DNA of 64,000 bases from Branchinecta lynchi (GCA_023053575.1 JAKZAP010000003.1:6672561-6736560); one strand, 5' to 3'. Shown: positions 10,401 through 21,370, counted from the stretch's first letter. Notes: generated by a model from the sequence alone, not told the origin. Made by a program: numbers and translations.

Positions 10401-10846
10401 GCATTTTCCTACTTTTCTACAGGCTTAACTTCTCCTATGTCACATCTTCAGCCCTAGAAAGGCAGGCCTTTGTTTAAATTCATATTCTCCGCGTCTGGAT
10501 GAATTTTTCTTTGCCATGCAACCATGCAAGCAGCCCACGCTCTGAACGTTATTACGAAAACTAGAAAATCTCTCAGATATGTTCCAAATATTTCAGTATT
10601 CAAATATCAGAATGAAAAATAAGCTGTCTTTTTATTAAAACTTTAACGAGCCTATCTTGTGTTATTTGTAACACATAATAGAAGTGAGAACACAATAGTA
10701 GGCCTATTTTAGAGTTTCTGCAGAGATGGTCATTACCAAGACATTTCCGGTAAAACCTGTTAAGACTACGAAAAATTCCGGTAAAATTCTGAAGCTGTAC
10801 CCCCCCCCCCCTATCAGGAAGGTATCGGGACGCACCTGGTAATGGC

Positions 10847-11640
10847 AGGTCGATCGTGTCTCTTGGGGAGAATATTACATTCAGTCGTTACTTTCCGCCT
10901 TTTTGGGATCCCAAAAAGTTGTCCGTCTGTCCGTCCGTCTGTAAGCACGATAACTCTCGAAGGGAATGAGATATTTTGATGAACTTGGTGTAAAAATTCT
11001 TTGGGTCAAGTGTAAGGTCAAGTTCGTAGATGGGCTCTGTAGCCCTACATTTAGGGGTGAGGGATGGGGTTCAAATTCAGGGACAAACAAAATAACGAAA
11101 CGTTAAAAGTTAAACTCACCACAGGCGAAATTTTTAAATCTGCCTTCTTTCCGGAAAAATGTTGCTATACTCATCATACAGGTTCTAGCTTTTAATTTTG
11201 TCCAACACCCAAGAATTTTAATCCTAAAACGCCAACTAAATGAAACACCGTTCTTCCAACCAGAGGCGAGATTTTGTGTAAGACTACTGTAATTCATCAG
11301 TTGAGATAATTTCGTTTTATTCTTGGGTAAGGCCTCTTGGACGGCCCCTGCTTCACCTAGGCCTCTTCTTTTCATCGTCAGTCAGGCGATGCGTTTTCGG
11401 CTAGATGAGGTGGTCTAGGTCTATGCTTTGGGGGAAGTTTTGTATGGCTAGAATGAGGGTTTTCTCCACTTATTCAAACAATGTTTACAACGGATAATAC
11501 AGGTTTGTTTCCTTTCCCGGCGTTGTTCGAGAAGTTTGACAGCCTGACGAGGACCCTTGCCAAGAATGGCCGAAATATCGCTGATGAAGAACTGTAGCTG
11601 ACGTATATCCGTTGTAAATATAGTTTGAATAAATGTTTCA
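10847..11640. other. no gene seen; GGGATCCC-element end and a repeat-P core
   Basis: Bases 10905-11100 are the 3' end of the GGGATCCC element on the minus strand (GGGATCCCAAAAAG then 'tccgtctgtccgtc'). Bases 11538-11612 hold an isolated repeat-P core with CTGACGA, hairpin and CGAAA. The frame at 11103-11375 (minus) has no recognisable product. Confidence 0.5.
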
Positions 11641-11644
11641 AAGT

Positions 11645-11730
11645 TTTAAAAAGTTATTCCGTATAAAGATTAAAGTTAACTGCAATATTTGCTACTCGGA
11701 TTATTCTTATCTCTACGCAGATAAGATTAT
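11645..11730. mobile_element. single arm of MITE family M1
   Basis: One half of the M1 palindrome ('tccgtataaagattaaagtt' then 'ctctacgcagataagatt') without its partner arm. It is truncated, with no flanking TA pair. Confidence 0.7.
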
Positions 11731-11940
11731 AAGATGGTCATTCATTTTAGGTAAGGGTTTGTTATAGCGCCATCTTTGCTGCTTTATCTGCCATTTTGCT
11801 ACCGGGCATCATCATGTGGCTTGGTTTCCTTTAGTTCAATGTGAATTCGTAAATTCAAATTCACATATTCGGCTTTTCGTTTCTGTTTTCGCTAAAAAGC
11901 GAAGCTTCAAACGGCTGTACCCAGAACAAGTTAAACTATA

Positions 11941-12349
11941 GGCGTACTCTCGCCGTTCCCCGCGGACTCCACTTGAGGGGTCTCCGCGTTTTTGTTTGTC
12001 AAGGGGACTCGCTCCCCGTATTCTCGCGAGTCCCCACGGACGGGGAATGCTCTGACTATCATCACCATCATAAAAAAGGACTCCCTTTCAGATTCGGAGG
12101 GGAATCAATTTTTGCTGGTGGTTTTGCAAAGTAAAATTAATTAAAAATAATCAGAATAAACAAAACCAAAAAAATGGCTCCAGACTAATTGGTCAACTGC
12201 ATATCTATTTTTCCAACAAAATCCATGCTGGAAGCATTCCCCGTGTTCTCGCTGTTTCTGTCCGCGGAGTCCGCGTGGAGTGACTCCCTCTATTCTCGCC
12301 GTTCCCTTTGATTCCCCGAGGACTCCTCGGGGAACGGCGAGAATACGCC
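11941..12349. mobile_element. 409-bp MITE with GGCGTA(C/T)TCTCGCCG terminal inverted repeats
   Basis: The ends mirror each other for about 30 bp (GGCGTACTCTCGCCGTTCCC against the complement of the right end). Internal copies of 'ccgcggactcc' and 'attctcgc' add symmetry. The flanking bases (CTATA / TTATG) do not give a clear target duplication. Non-coding; it interrupts repeat sequence between the conserved tail at 11830-11930 and the satellite starting near 12500. Confidence 0.65.
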
Positions 12350-12499
12350 TTATGCCTCAGACGTTATTTTTTTAATCTGCCTATTTCCAGAAAATTTGAT
12401 CTGTACCTACCATACAAGTTGTAGCTTTTAATGTGCTTCAAACCATAAAGAATTTCAAGTCTAACAAGCCAACACACTGTTCTTCCCAGCATAAAATAA

Positions 12500-14596
12500 T
12501 AGAAAATACGCGGAAGGCGAAATATTGTGGAAACGCTGGTGAGCAGAGCGCCTTTTTGCGACAGCCCAACAAAAGTTCAAAGAATCTGATGGGATCCCGA
12601 ATCTGATTTGATTTCTTACGTTCCGCCGACGAGGCTTTAGCTAGTCTGCAGAACTTGGTTCTATGTGTAAAACCAGAGCGTGATCAACCGACGAGACTTT
12701 TGGTATTCGTCCGACAAAAATTTGCAGTCATTTGATTTCTTGTGTGTAGTGTGTCCGCCTGTCCCCATTGCCAACCTTTCTGGTTGGCCCGACAAAACTC
12801 TACACAATTTGATTTTTTACTTGTAATAAAATCCCGATCTGCCGGTGAGACAAACTTTCCGTGTGCGCCCGACAAAGGTTTGTAGAATATTGTTTCTTAC
12901 TTATAACAAGACCAAAGATTAGGATGGAATCCCAGAAATGTAATATTTGATACAGACAGTTGCGTCTTGTAGATAGGTCTATCCGGGAAATTTAATTATT
13001 TTACGTTTACCTATTAACATTTGTTCTTAATGCCAATAGCTAGTCACCTGAGAAAACCAAATTCAGGTATGGAGTCAACATGTGTGTTTATGTCAACATG
13101 TAGGGTATACGGATATAAGTCATATCTACATTGACGAAATCGATCGAAATGTACACTGCCTTACTTCGGCCAAATATCCGGTTTCGGTCGGATTCCAGAT
13201 GGATTACTTGTCCAGCAAAAAACTAAAGCTCAAGACGAATGCAGCATATTGAACCTCTAATCAACTTTAGATGAACTGCAACTTCAACAAACTTTCAGGT
13301 TTTGGCCGGATTCCGGAAGAACTATTTGTCCAGCGACAAATTATTTTCAATTACGGATTCAGCATGTCTCCTTACCATTACGTCGAATCTCTAATCAACT
13401 TCAGATACAAACTTTTAAGATTTTCCGGTTTCAGCCGGATTCCGGGGGAACTATATGTCCGGGTAGTAAATGATCGTTATGTCATGTCTTCTTACCCTTA
13501 CATCAAACATTCAATCAACTTCAAATAAAGCTTTTACTTATAACAAACTTTCCCCTTTTGGCCGGATTCCGGGCAAAATACTTGTCGGGTTACAAAACGA
13601 TTGTCATATACGGATTCAGAACGTCTTCTTACTCCTAAATTAAAGATTTAATAAACTTCCAATAAAACTTTTACTTTTAACAAATTTTCCGGTTTTGGTC
13701 GGATTCCGAACGAACTATATTTGTCCGACAAAAAATTAAGTTTCAGATATGGATTCAACATGTCTTCTTACCCCTAGAGCGACTGTCTCATTGGCTTTTT
13801 CAAAAAATAATTCGTCCCTTAAGTTGACCCCCCCCCCTTCTCAGATGGTTGTGCAGGAGGAACTTCCAGACCCTGTAGTCCCAGGAGGGACTACAGGGCT
13901 CATCTACGAACCTGACCTGTAATTTGACCCAAAGAGTGCTCATGCCAAGTTTTAAGAATATATCTCAACCTCTTCGACAGTGATCGTGCTAACAGACGGA
14001 CAGAGGGACAACTTTTACGAAATCAAATTCCCAAAAGAACCCGATGTGCCTATAAGAATACCGACGCCCGACGAAAGCATTAAGAATTAGATTTCTTGTG
14101 TGTTTTGCCCAACAAGACTGAAAAGAACTTTATTTGTCACGTGTAAACAGAAGTTGATGTGCCGACATTCACAGAAGATTTACAGAATTTCTTACGTCTA
14201 AAAAGAACCTGATGTACCGACGAGAATACCGACGCCCGACAAAACCACACAGCATTTGATTTCTTGTGTGTTTGTTCAACAAGACTGTACAGAACTTGAT
14301 TTCTTATATGTACAAATAACGTAATGTGCCGCAAGACTTGAACTTCTCGGGTGCGTCCGACAAATATTTACAGGAGCTTATTTGTTACGTGAGAAAAAAA
14401 CCCGATGTGCCGACGACTCTACCAACGCCCCCGAAAATCATACAGAATTGCATTTCCTCTGTATTTTTTATCTATAAAAAAAATCAGATGTTCCGACGAG
14501 AAAACCCGATGCTCGACGTGGTGACGAGTCGGCCGACGCCCGGCCTCAAGACCTTCGGAGGGGGGATTCCCCCTCCCTCCCATAATGACGCCCCTG
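12500..14596 (-). mobile_element. hAT-like element end with GTCGGGC satellite (inverted relative of 34665 element)
   Basis: The right terminus at 14596 reads inward CAGGGGCGTCATTATGGG, then a G-run, a C-run and AAGGTCTTGAG. This matches the terminus at 34665 almost base for base. Inside is a satellite of about 70 bp per unit ('gaataccgacgcccgacaaa', 'gatttcttgtgtg'), interrupted by a GGGATCCC element (12910-14040). A conserved tail lies at 11830-11930 (also seen at 35390-35480). The left terminus was not found. Frames inside are satellite artefacts. Confidence 0.55.
12910..14040 (+). mobile_element. GGGATCCC-bounded repeat element with ~95-bp internal tandem units
   Basis: It starts near a worn 'gatggaatcccagaaa' and ends with 'cggacagagggacaactttt' followed by a worn TTCCCAAA. 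Inside, units of about 95-125 bp repeat ('ccggttttggccggattccg', 'atggattcagcatgtctcc', 'aatcaacttcagat'). Sequence from about 13800 (a C-run, then 'gacctg', 'tgacccaaag') is the conserved 3' module. Other copies: 24470-25390, 25690-26480, 30700-31200, 49430-50490 and 62905-63325 (minus). It has no coding capacity. Confidence 0.6.
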
Positions 14597-15960
14597 ACGC
14601 TTGTAGCAAGTTGAGACTAAACCATCCTTGACAAAATGTAAAAAATGTATTGATGGCTACGACAATAAGCATAAGCTACAACAATAAATAGGACTTCTTA
14701 TTCCAACTTATGCGGCTAAACAGCCCGACTCTTCAGGGTTGTCGCAGACCTCCAGTCTGGCGTTGAACCAAAGGTTATGTGGGCAGACCTAGAAGTTGAA
14801 CAAATTATGAGTTATGGTGGTCCTTCTTTTCCGGCCGGATCTTCCGCCCGGGAACAGCAGTTAAGCTTGCTAGTAAACCCCGGTTGGAAGTTCCTCCTGC
14901 AAAACCATCTGAACAGCATTACATATCTTTTTAGCTTACTTTATTCAGCATTGTAACTTTCTTTGACAGGTCTTAAGTTTGACAAATCATATAGCTAAAT
15001 TGTGTTGTCAATTAGTTGACAATTTCTAAATTATTTGACAATTACTAGACATTCCCGAGCGCCCGACCTCGGTTGTTTGTCTGGACCCTTGTAGGTCAGA
15101 GTCTGCCTTGAGGAGTCTAGATCGAATCTCTGTTTCTAAGAAGTGGGGCTCCTGTTGGCGACCAGGGTCAAGTCTTAACCAACAAGAAAACCCTTTAAGT
15201 AGGAGTTCCGCTACTCAGTAATGAGTTCATCAGATCTTTCGTTCGAAACCGCATCCAATTCAACAAATGATTTTCTATTACTATCTAAGAACAGAACTAG
15301 GTAGCATTTTCTTCAACTACGTCGTAGCGCTGTTGCCGTTTTATTTGAAAGCTGTTGTATGGATCTTATCCGTCAAAACCGTCAGATCATATCCCTAGTT
15401 TCCGACGCAATTCTTTTTGGCATTTCTGTGGAAATGCAGCTAACTGAATGAAAACTATTCATCTATTATCGTCCGATTAGTTTTACGAAAATAGCTGCGG
15501 TTCTTGACGATTCTCTGTCAGCCAGTTAACCGACATATTTATCACTACGACCCGTTATTCGGCATCCCATACCGTCGCCCAACGATACATTTTTGTTGCA
15601 CTTTCCAGCATTACATTAAAGATTCGACTATCCTGACCAAGAACGAACATAGGCTGGCTCCAACAACAGTACATACATAGGTTGGTTAACCAACTGGCAA
15701 ACAGTGATCCCAAAAAAGCTTATAAGGAGTTAACCGAAGAAAGAAAATAGATTATAGTAAGAAATCCTCCATGTCGGTTAAAGATTATTCGTAATAAAGA
15801 AAACTATTATGGATAGTTTTAGTTAGATGGACGATATCGTCGCGACCATGAAATTCAGAGACGACTGCGTACTCTTGTTAGACGTCCTGGGTGACTCTGG
15901 AGGCACAAGAGGATGATGTCTAAGATAAGGGACGAATATCTATGGGGATATCTATAGAGG
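14597..15960. other. no gene identified
   Basis: No repeat family from this window explains most of this stretch. A frame at about 14740-14957 (plus) stays open for some 70 codons without similarity I recognise. The missing third exon of the chitin-binding gene should lie here or further left on the minus strand, but I see no cysteine pattern or splice acceptor that supports it. Confidence 0.4.
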
Positions 15961-16001
15961 TCGCTTTTCAGCTATGCCGCAACAAAAAATAAAAAACTTA
16001 C

Positions 16002-16390
16002 TTGGAGGACTGGAGTTCCTCTGTCGCATTTGTAGAACTTGGTGCACTCACTTGGGTGAGGAATGTGCACTGCAAATTCACCATCAACAGCTGGGCATTT
16101 TCCGACAAGCCAGTCTTGAGTCGTTGGAGGTTCGGTGGGTGGCTCAGTCGGTGGTTCGGTGGGTGGCTCGGTAGGTGGTTCGGTGGGTGGCTCAGTAGGT
16201 GGTTCGGTGGGTGGCTCGGTAGGTGGTTCGGTGGGAGGCTGGGTTGGTGGTTCAGTGGGTGGCTCGGTAGGTGGCTCGGTGGGTGGCTCGGTAGGTGGCT
16301 CAGTGGGTGGCTCAGTAGGTGGTTCAGTGGGTGGTTTCGTGGGTGGCTGAGTAGGCGGCTCCGTGGGCAAGACAACGTTGGCGCAGTTAG
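16002..16390 (-). CDS. chitin-binding peritrophin-like protein, exon 2 (PPTE linker and start of second CBM14 domain)
   Basis: The acceptor TTCACTTCTTTAG ends at 16391, and the donor CAA|GTAAGT puts the last exon base at 16002. The 389-bp exon enters in phase 1 and leaves in phase 0. Joined to exon 1 (18453-18690) it gives ...NVCNYADSEETANC, supplying the sixth cysteine of CBM14 domain 1. This is strong support for the splice. Then comes an extracellular linker of about 20 four-residue PPTE/PPTQ repeats, which may be O-glycosylated. The second CBM14 follows: KCPAVDGEF, SECTKFYKC and GTPVLQ, holding three of its six cysteines. The rest must be in a downstream exon not found in the window. The product is a secreted chitin-matrix protein. 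The 2.06-kb intron holds repeats. Confidence 0.8.
16128..16366 (-). repeat. 12-bp coding minisatellite (PPTE repeats)
   Basis: About 20 units of 12 bp encode PPTE/PPTQ/PPTK on the minus strand. On the plus strand the same array reads as GGSV, but only the minus reading joins cysteine domains. Third-position differences alternate in pairs (a 24-bp sub-period), which suggests growth by unequal exchange. Confidence 0.85.
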
Positions 16391-18452
16391 CTAAAGAAGT
16401 GAAAAACGACTGAATCACAGCTAACAAGACTGATATTCTTGTGGGAGGGGTTACGTAAGCACTAGTATTTTTTTGAACAAAATTAGCTCTGAAATCCGGG
16501 TATTTGGTACATCATACATTGAGAGTAATATAAACTTTCATACATGTTTGTTCATAGTGAAAAGAGTCAAGGCAGGGAAAAGTAGAGCAGGCAAAACGGT
16601 TCTTGAAAATTGCTTCACCTTCTTCATGGAGGAGTGTTTTGAAGGACCGTGCAGCCTTCGCCACTGAGATCGTACTCTCTAGACTTTTGTTAAAACACAA
16701 AAGAGTAAAGAGGAGGAAAAAGTAAAACAGCTAACAAGGCTGAACGTTTTGTGGGAGGGTCAGTGCTTTTAAATGAAAAGATAGGGGGAGGGAAAAATAG
16801 AGCAGAGAAAAGGGGTCCGGAAAACTACTTCGCCTTCTTTTTGGAAAGCCTTTTTTAAGGACCGTGCAGCCTCTTGCCACAAAGATCGAAATGATTACAT
16901 TTTATTTTATTTATTTTTTAATTGTGTCCGTATCCAGGAATTTATTTCGGGGGAGGGGTTGCCCGAGAGTCGGACCAAAAAGTAACAAAAAGAGAGATCA
17001 CAGGTTAAAGACTATAAAGAACAATATTATTTTTGTACGTTTCGGGGCTGGGGGGGGGGGGGGAGCCCCTAACCCCGCGGAATATGGCCCTGCTCAGATT
17101 TAACCTAGTACTCCCTGATGTGAGCATGAACGGATAACGATGTGTACGTCTATCTCTCTACCACTGCTCCGAGCAAAAAGCCTTTACCAAGCGGACTTTA
17201 CTGCAAAAAAAGTTCTATGTCCCCGTCGCTCTTGTTATTCCATCTCTAATGCTCAGTCTTGAAGCATCTCATAGAGCCTGTCCACTCGGAGGTGTCATTT
17301 GCCCCCACCCCTCCTTCTGGAGGAGTGGGCAGCTGTATATGAAAAATCATAAAATCTTTAAGAAAGCAGTGATTGAAATGATTATGGCAAGCAGTTGCGT
17401 AAAGCGGATTTTAATAAGGTCTTTGAATTTATCCAGAATTAAGCGGTCCATATATTTTGTCTCCTAGGGGCCTCGCAGTTTTACAACTCGAGCAGTGACT
17501 CTTTTCTTGGTGGCCTTAAGGCTGGGTGGCTGTATCTTCTTTTATTTATTTTTTCAAATATTCTACATCATTGACATTTTAAATACAGTAGGGAAATAAA
17601 TTAAGTAATTCTCCCTGTTCAGTTCAGTGTTCATGCGATTTAGTTCTATTATTACCCCTAGATTATCATCATCATCAACGTTTAACTCTTCAAGTTTATT
17701 TTCCAGATTGAGCGGCTTGGGCCTGAAGAGGACACTTGCAAAAAAGTGACGAAATATAGCTCTCATACAATACACTTGATGACTATCTCTCCCTTCCGAT
17801 GCAGAATCTCCGGGTACCTGTGGAAGAACGGAAGAAACGGTGTCACAGCCGCGCTGGCTCAGGATTTGAGTCATTGAGTGTTACGGACACGTTTACTCCT
17901 TCTTCCTGAGAGTCACTGGCGTGTTTTAGACTTAGTCATATAGAGTATTCAGCTGAGGTATCCGTTTTGTACTGTCAACCATGCCTATGCTAGATTAAAT
18001 TATACTCTTTTGATACAAAAACATCATTTCTTTTTTCTTCCTTTCCTGTTCGTCGTCTTTACTGTTCTGTCCGTGTGGTCTTTGGATCCATTGGACCATC
18101 TCAGTAAGGCGGATGATGATGCGCCGTCGGGGGGGGGGGGAAGGGGGGTGAATGTGCTACAACAGAGCTCGCGTGAATGGCTGTTGAGCTGAATAGAAGA
18201 TGCTATCCACGCGAGAATGTAACTGCATGATGCCATCCGCAGAACAACGGGTTTGAGACAGAAGAAGAGACCATCTTCCTCCACTCGTTCAACAGAGCCC
18301 GAGGAGCGTCGTTGACCGGCCGACACCCATCCAGTTGGGTGGTGACGTCCTCGGTCGAGCTATATACGCGAAAATGATCATCGACCTGGATGGCATCAGC
18401 ACGAAAAGGGTCAAATGAAGCCAAAAGGCTTACGGCTAGATTGAAGACCTAC
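16391..18452 (-). other. intron of the chitin-binding gene, filled with repeats
   Basis: It runs from donor CTG|GTAGGT to the acceptor at 16391. A tandem duplication of about 200 bp lies at 16550-16680 and 16690-16890 (shared 'gaaggaccgtgcagcc'). The intron 3' end resembles that of the paralogous gene at 40471-40570 ('agctaacaagactgaac', plus-strand reading). Repeat P (17690-17772, with a 3' piece at 17950-17985) is split by a 174-bp dispersed repeat. G-runs lie at 17049-17063 and 18129-18140. Confidence 0.6.
17690..17985 (+). mobile_element. repeat P copy with compensatory hairpin change, split by dispersed repeat R180
   Basis: The core reads CTGAAGA-GGACACTTGC...AAGTGAC-GAAA. The hairpin is CACTT/AAGTG instead of the usual CCCTT/AAGGG, so both sides changed. 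After 'atagctctcatacaat' the sequence leaves repeat P at about 17777 and returns at about 17951 with 'cagctgaggtatccgtttt'. The inserted segment (17777-17950) is R180, also found near 23590-24145 and 29395-29645 (minus). Confidence 0.65.
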
Positions 18453-18690
18453 CAGTCTCTTCGCTGTCAGCATAGTTGCAGACGTTCAGTATAGCATCGA
18501 AAAAGAGATAGCCTGGGCAGTCGTGAAGCTGGGCATATCCATTGGTGCATTGGTAGAACTGTCTGCAATTCCTGTAGTTCGGGAAGTAGATTGAGTGCTC
18601 TCCGTCAACTTCAGGACAGATGGGAGTACGGCGAAGAACATGACCGTAAATTGCTCCCGAAAGTGCTAGGACTAGTAGGATAATCCTCAT
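18453..18690 (-). CDS. chitin-binding peritrophin-like protein, exon 1 (signal peptide and first CBM14 domain)
   Basis: Start ATG is at 18688-18690, chosen because MRIILLVLALSGAIYG is a good signal peptide; the frame upstream to 18777 is untranslated-like. Seventy-nine codons plus one base end at donor ACTG|GTAGGT (phase 1). After the signal peptide come CPEVDGEHSIYFPNYRNC, FYQC, HDCPGYLFFDAILNVC: five of the six CBM14 cysteines, with the aromatic residues typical of chitin binding. The sixth comes from exon 2 (16002-16390). Upstream 'ctacttacag' before the ATG, with a possible branch site, looks like an acceptor and is conserved in the paralogue, so a 5'UTR intron is likely. A TATAAA at 18734-18739 (minus) is the alternative promoter cue. 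The paralogue is at 40406-43059. Confidence 0.85.
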
Positions 18691-19339
18691 TTCTGTAAGT
18701 AGGAAGTCATTATTCAGGATTGTAAGAAGGATCTTTATAAAATGTAGATATCTTTCCATGTAGCCTACTTCTTCCATCTTTTAAACAGTCCCTAGCTCCC
18801 ATTGCAGAACTCTAATCGTCACAAAGGCTTACTGACGGAATGTCCCCATCGTTAAACGTTCCCGGCGAAATATCCCCATTGAAACGTCCACGTGACACAA
18901 CGTTCTCGTGGCAAAACGTCCCCAACATTTTTAAATTTGCCTGGGCATGACCGACTACAGAGTTTATAAGCAGTAAAGGGTGGACGTCAGTCTTTCCTTG
19001 ACCTCGTAACTGATACCTGATAAAAAAAAAATGTAACTGATAACTGGTAACTGATATGCTAGTTCTATTTCATTTAAAGCAACATTTTCTTCTTCTCTTT
19101 TTCAGGAAGCTCCTCGGAGGAAAAAAGCAGACGCCTTGCCTGGCTTTAAAACAGTCCAATAAGGAGAAGAAAAAATCAGCGTAGTGCCGTGCATAAAAGT
19201 GGAATAAGAAGTTTTAAGATCTTTTTCAGTGAACTTTGTGTTACTTGGGATAATATTTAAATTGTACACACAGGCGGTTTTAATCTCATATATCCATGCT
19301 CTGGTCAACAGTAATATAATGGATTCCGATGTCGCGTTG
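18691..19339. other. upstream region of the chitin-binding gene; no other gene
   Basis: It contains the putative acceptor and TATA-like motif noted for the gene. At 18830-18935 is a degenerate array of about 18-20-bp units ('aaaacgtcccc', 'gtgg'). Near 19005-19055 is a short 'aactgata' array. The frame at 19102-19371 (minus) has no recognisable product. Confidence 0.5.
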
Positions 19340-20115
19340 TATGTGAATGACACCAAGATTGACAGTGTCATCAGAAGTTCTTAAGATTCACAGATACTTC
19401 AAAATGACTTTCATTAAATTAAACTCTGGATGCAAGTGTGGCTGATGGAAGTCAACGTTGAAAAATTCATGATCTCCGCCTGGGACCCTCACACTTTAAA
19501 ACGTTCTATACTTTCAACGGCCTTGCGATACCCGGATGTATGAACCAACAGGGTCTAGGTGTACTGATAGATGGGGATCTGCGATTTTCTCAACATTACA
19601 ACCTACCATGAAAAAATATACCAGAATCCTTGGTGTACTTCGAAGAACCTTCACATTTAAACAGGATGGTTTGTTCTCACTTTAGTTCAAGTCGATGGTT
19701 CACCAGATCTTTGAGTAAGGTCACACCACAGTGATACCATTTTATTGAGGCTTACGAAAGAATTCAGCGAAAAGCTACCAGATCTGCACAATCTCCCCTA
19801 CCAAGCGAGATTACCCAAGCTGTGCCTTCCTTCAATCGCATACAGATTATACTAAAGGAGACCTGATCGAAACATTCAAATTAACCATGGAAGTTATGAC
19901 AATTTCGAAATGACTAACTTAGGTAATATTCGGCACAAACCGTCATCATAGGGGGCAGGCCTACAACCTTGCAAAACTAAGATCCCATAAAGACAATTTT
20001 AAGTGGGGTTTTGGTAACTGAAATTGTTGATCCTTGGAACATCCTTACGAAGATGGCGTAACTGCTGAATCGATCAACAGTTTCAAGTGTGTTATTGATG
20101 GGATTTTTTACTCTT
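19340..20115 (+). pseudogene. decayed LINE reverse transcriptase, C-terminal half
   Basis: Reading across several frameshifts and stops gives fragments matching the CR1-type order: LQNDFH..KLW, WLMEVNVEKFM, LGVLIDGDL, a thumb-like 'KKYTRILGVLRR' region, AYERIQRKATRSAQSP, and PKLCLPS then YRLY. This is the known 'LQ.D...L..W...W...N..K ... LGV.ID..L.F..H ... IQRKATR ... L.LPSL..RR' pattern. It has many lesions and is not functional. Confidence 0.65.
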
Positions 20116-20299
20116 GACAGTTCGGTTCCTCAAAATTTCTTACGAGTTATTTAGAGGCGAAATTCTTTTCTCGTGCTTTTTATTTAATTTAATTTAAATT
20201 AATCCGCTTTAAAAAAAAATGCCGGGTCTAAAGGGCAGCATGAAAGATCTTTTGCCAACTAGTAGGCTTCGTTTTTGCGAAGCTCACTTGGACAATATA

Positions 20300-21370
20300 T
20301 TGCCGGGCACGATTGCAGTAGCAGCTTCTATTTATTCTACCCAAGTAATTAAATCGAGCGCCGCAGGCGAAACTTTGAAAATTGATTCTCATACAAATTG
20401 TGTCTTTTACTGTAGCCTAAACACCAAGATCCTACGAATTTCCAGAAACCGGATGGAGTGACTTTGCGGTGACAGTTAATCTTTCCCATGATCGCACAAG
20501 GTGAGCTCCGCAGGCGAGATTTTTTCAAGTTCGTTTGTTCCTGCTAAATTTAGCTACTTCCATCCAGATTCGAGCTTTAATGATTCTCAAATCCCAGTTC
20601 TAAAACTGGATTAAAACCCCATTTAAATTACGCGCCGTTCCACAAAATAGAGAATATTACGGAAAGCACCGCAGGTGGATTTTTCGAAACATTTATGATT
20701 GGAGCGTGTTTTGGGGGCCCAAAATAAAATTAGGGACTGCTGATGGGATCATATATCAGTCCTTTTGTCTAAGGCCAGTGCTTCACTCGACCTCTTCGAG
20801 TTTCGAGGGTCGTAGTAATACTATCAAATAACAACCAACTACCAAATCCTGGCAGTTATACCGAACAAATTATCGAATCCCAGTTCTTATGCCGAATAAT
20901 TTTAGATCGATAGCCTATTTGGGATTTTGTATGACTAGCGAATCCGGTTATTATACCGAATAGTTTTGGTATCGAAAATTTTCAAAAAAAAATTTTTTAT
21001 TCGGTATAATTTCGTCGAAACTGGAACTAGAGTCGAGATTCGTTGTAACTATCGGATCGTGAAAATTATACCGAATATTCATGATGCCGAATAAGTTTGA
21101 ACCGATAACCTGTTCGGGGTTTTGTGTAACTACCGAATCTCCATAAACCGAAAAGTTCTGGCATCGAGCAATTACCAAACAATTTCAGTAATTTCGCTCA
21201 CCGAATTCAGAAAAACTGCTGAATCCTGGCAATTATACGGGATCCCGATAATTATGCCGAATAGGTGTGTACCGATATCCAATTTTAGATTATGTACCGA
21301 ATCCCTTTAAATATACCGAATAGTACTGGTACTGAAAAAATACCGAACAATTTTAGCAAAATTTTGGGCG
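20300..21370 (-). mobile_element. TTCGGTA-satellite element, inverted copy
   Basis: A left part with 'gccgcaggcgaaa' blocks (20360-20700) is followed by a satellite (20800-21360) of 25-30-bp units built on TACCGAAT. The same order appears reversed at 36550-37600, including the junction 'cactcgacctcttcgagttt'. This copy lacks the CAGGGGCGTC terminus found at 36494, so it is truncated at the 21370 end. Confidence 0.65.

Larger units (their letters stand above)
7649..10838. mobile_element. hAT-like composite element carrying a 24-bp minisatellite
   Basis: Left end CAGGGCCGTCCC and right end, read inward, CAGGTGCGTCCC match at 10 of 12 positions. Each is followed by a G-run and then a 'ttccggtaaaatt'-like block. 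The flanks GTAATCGC (7641-7648) and GTAATGGC (10839-10846) form an 8-bp target duplication with one mismatch, as expected for hAT. The interior is a minisatellite (about 7760-9110), unassigned DNA (9110-9950) and nested copies of repeat P (9953-10400). There is no transposase. The G-runs of both ends are conserved with related elements ending at 14596 and starting at 34665 and 36494. Confidence 0.65.

Noticed and set aside
14740..14957. About 70-codon open frame
   Set aside because: No recognisable domain and no conserved copy. Not called as a gene.
15030..15140. tRNA-like 'gatcgaatctct' segment
   Set aside because: No cloverleaf with matching acceptor and anticodon stems could be drawn. No other tRNA or rRNA gene was seen.
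16135..16350. Plus-strand GGSV-repeat frame
   Set aside because: Antisense of the PPTE linker. The minus frame alone joins cysteine domains and has splice sites.
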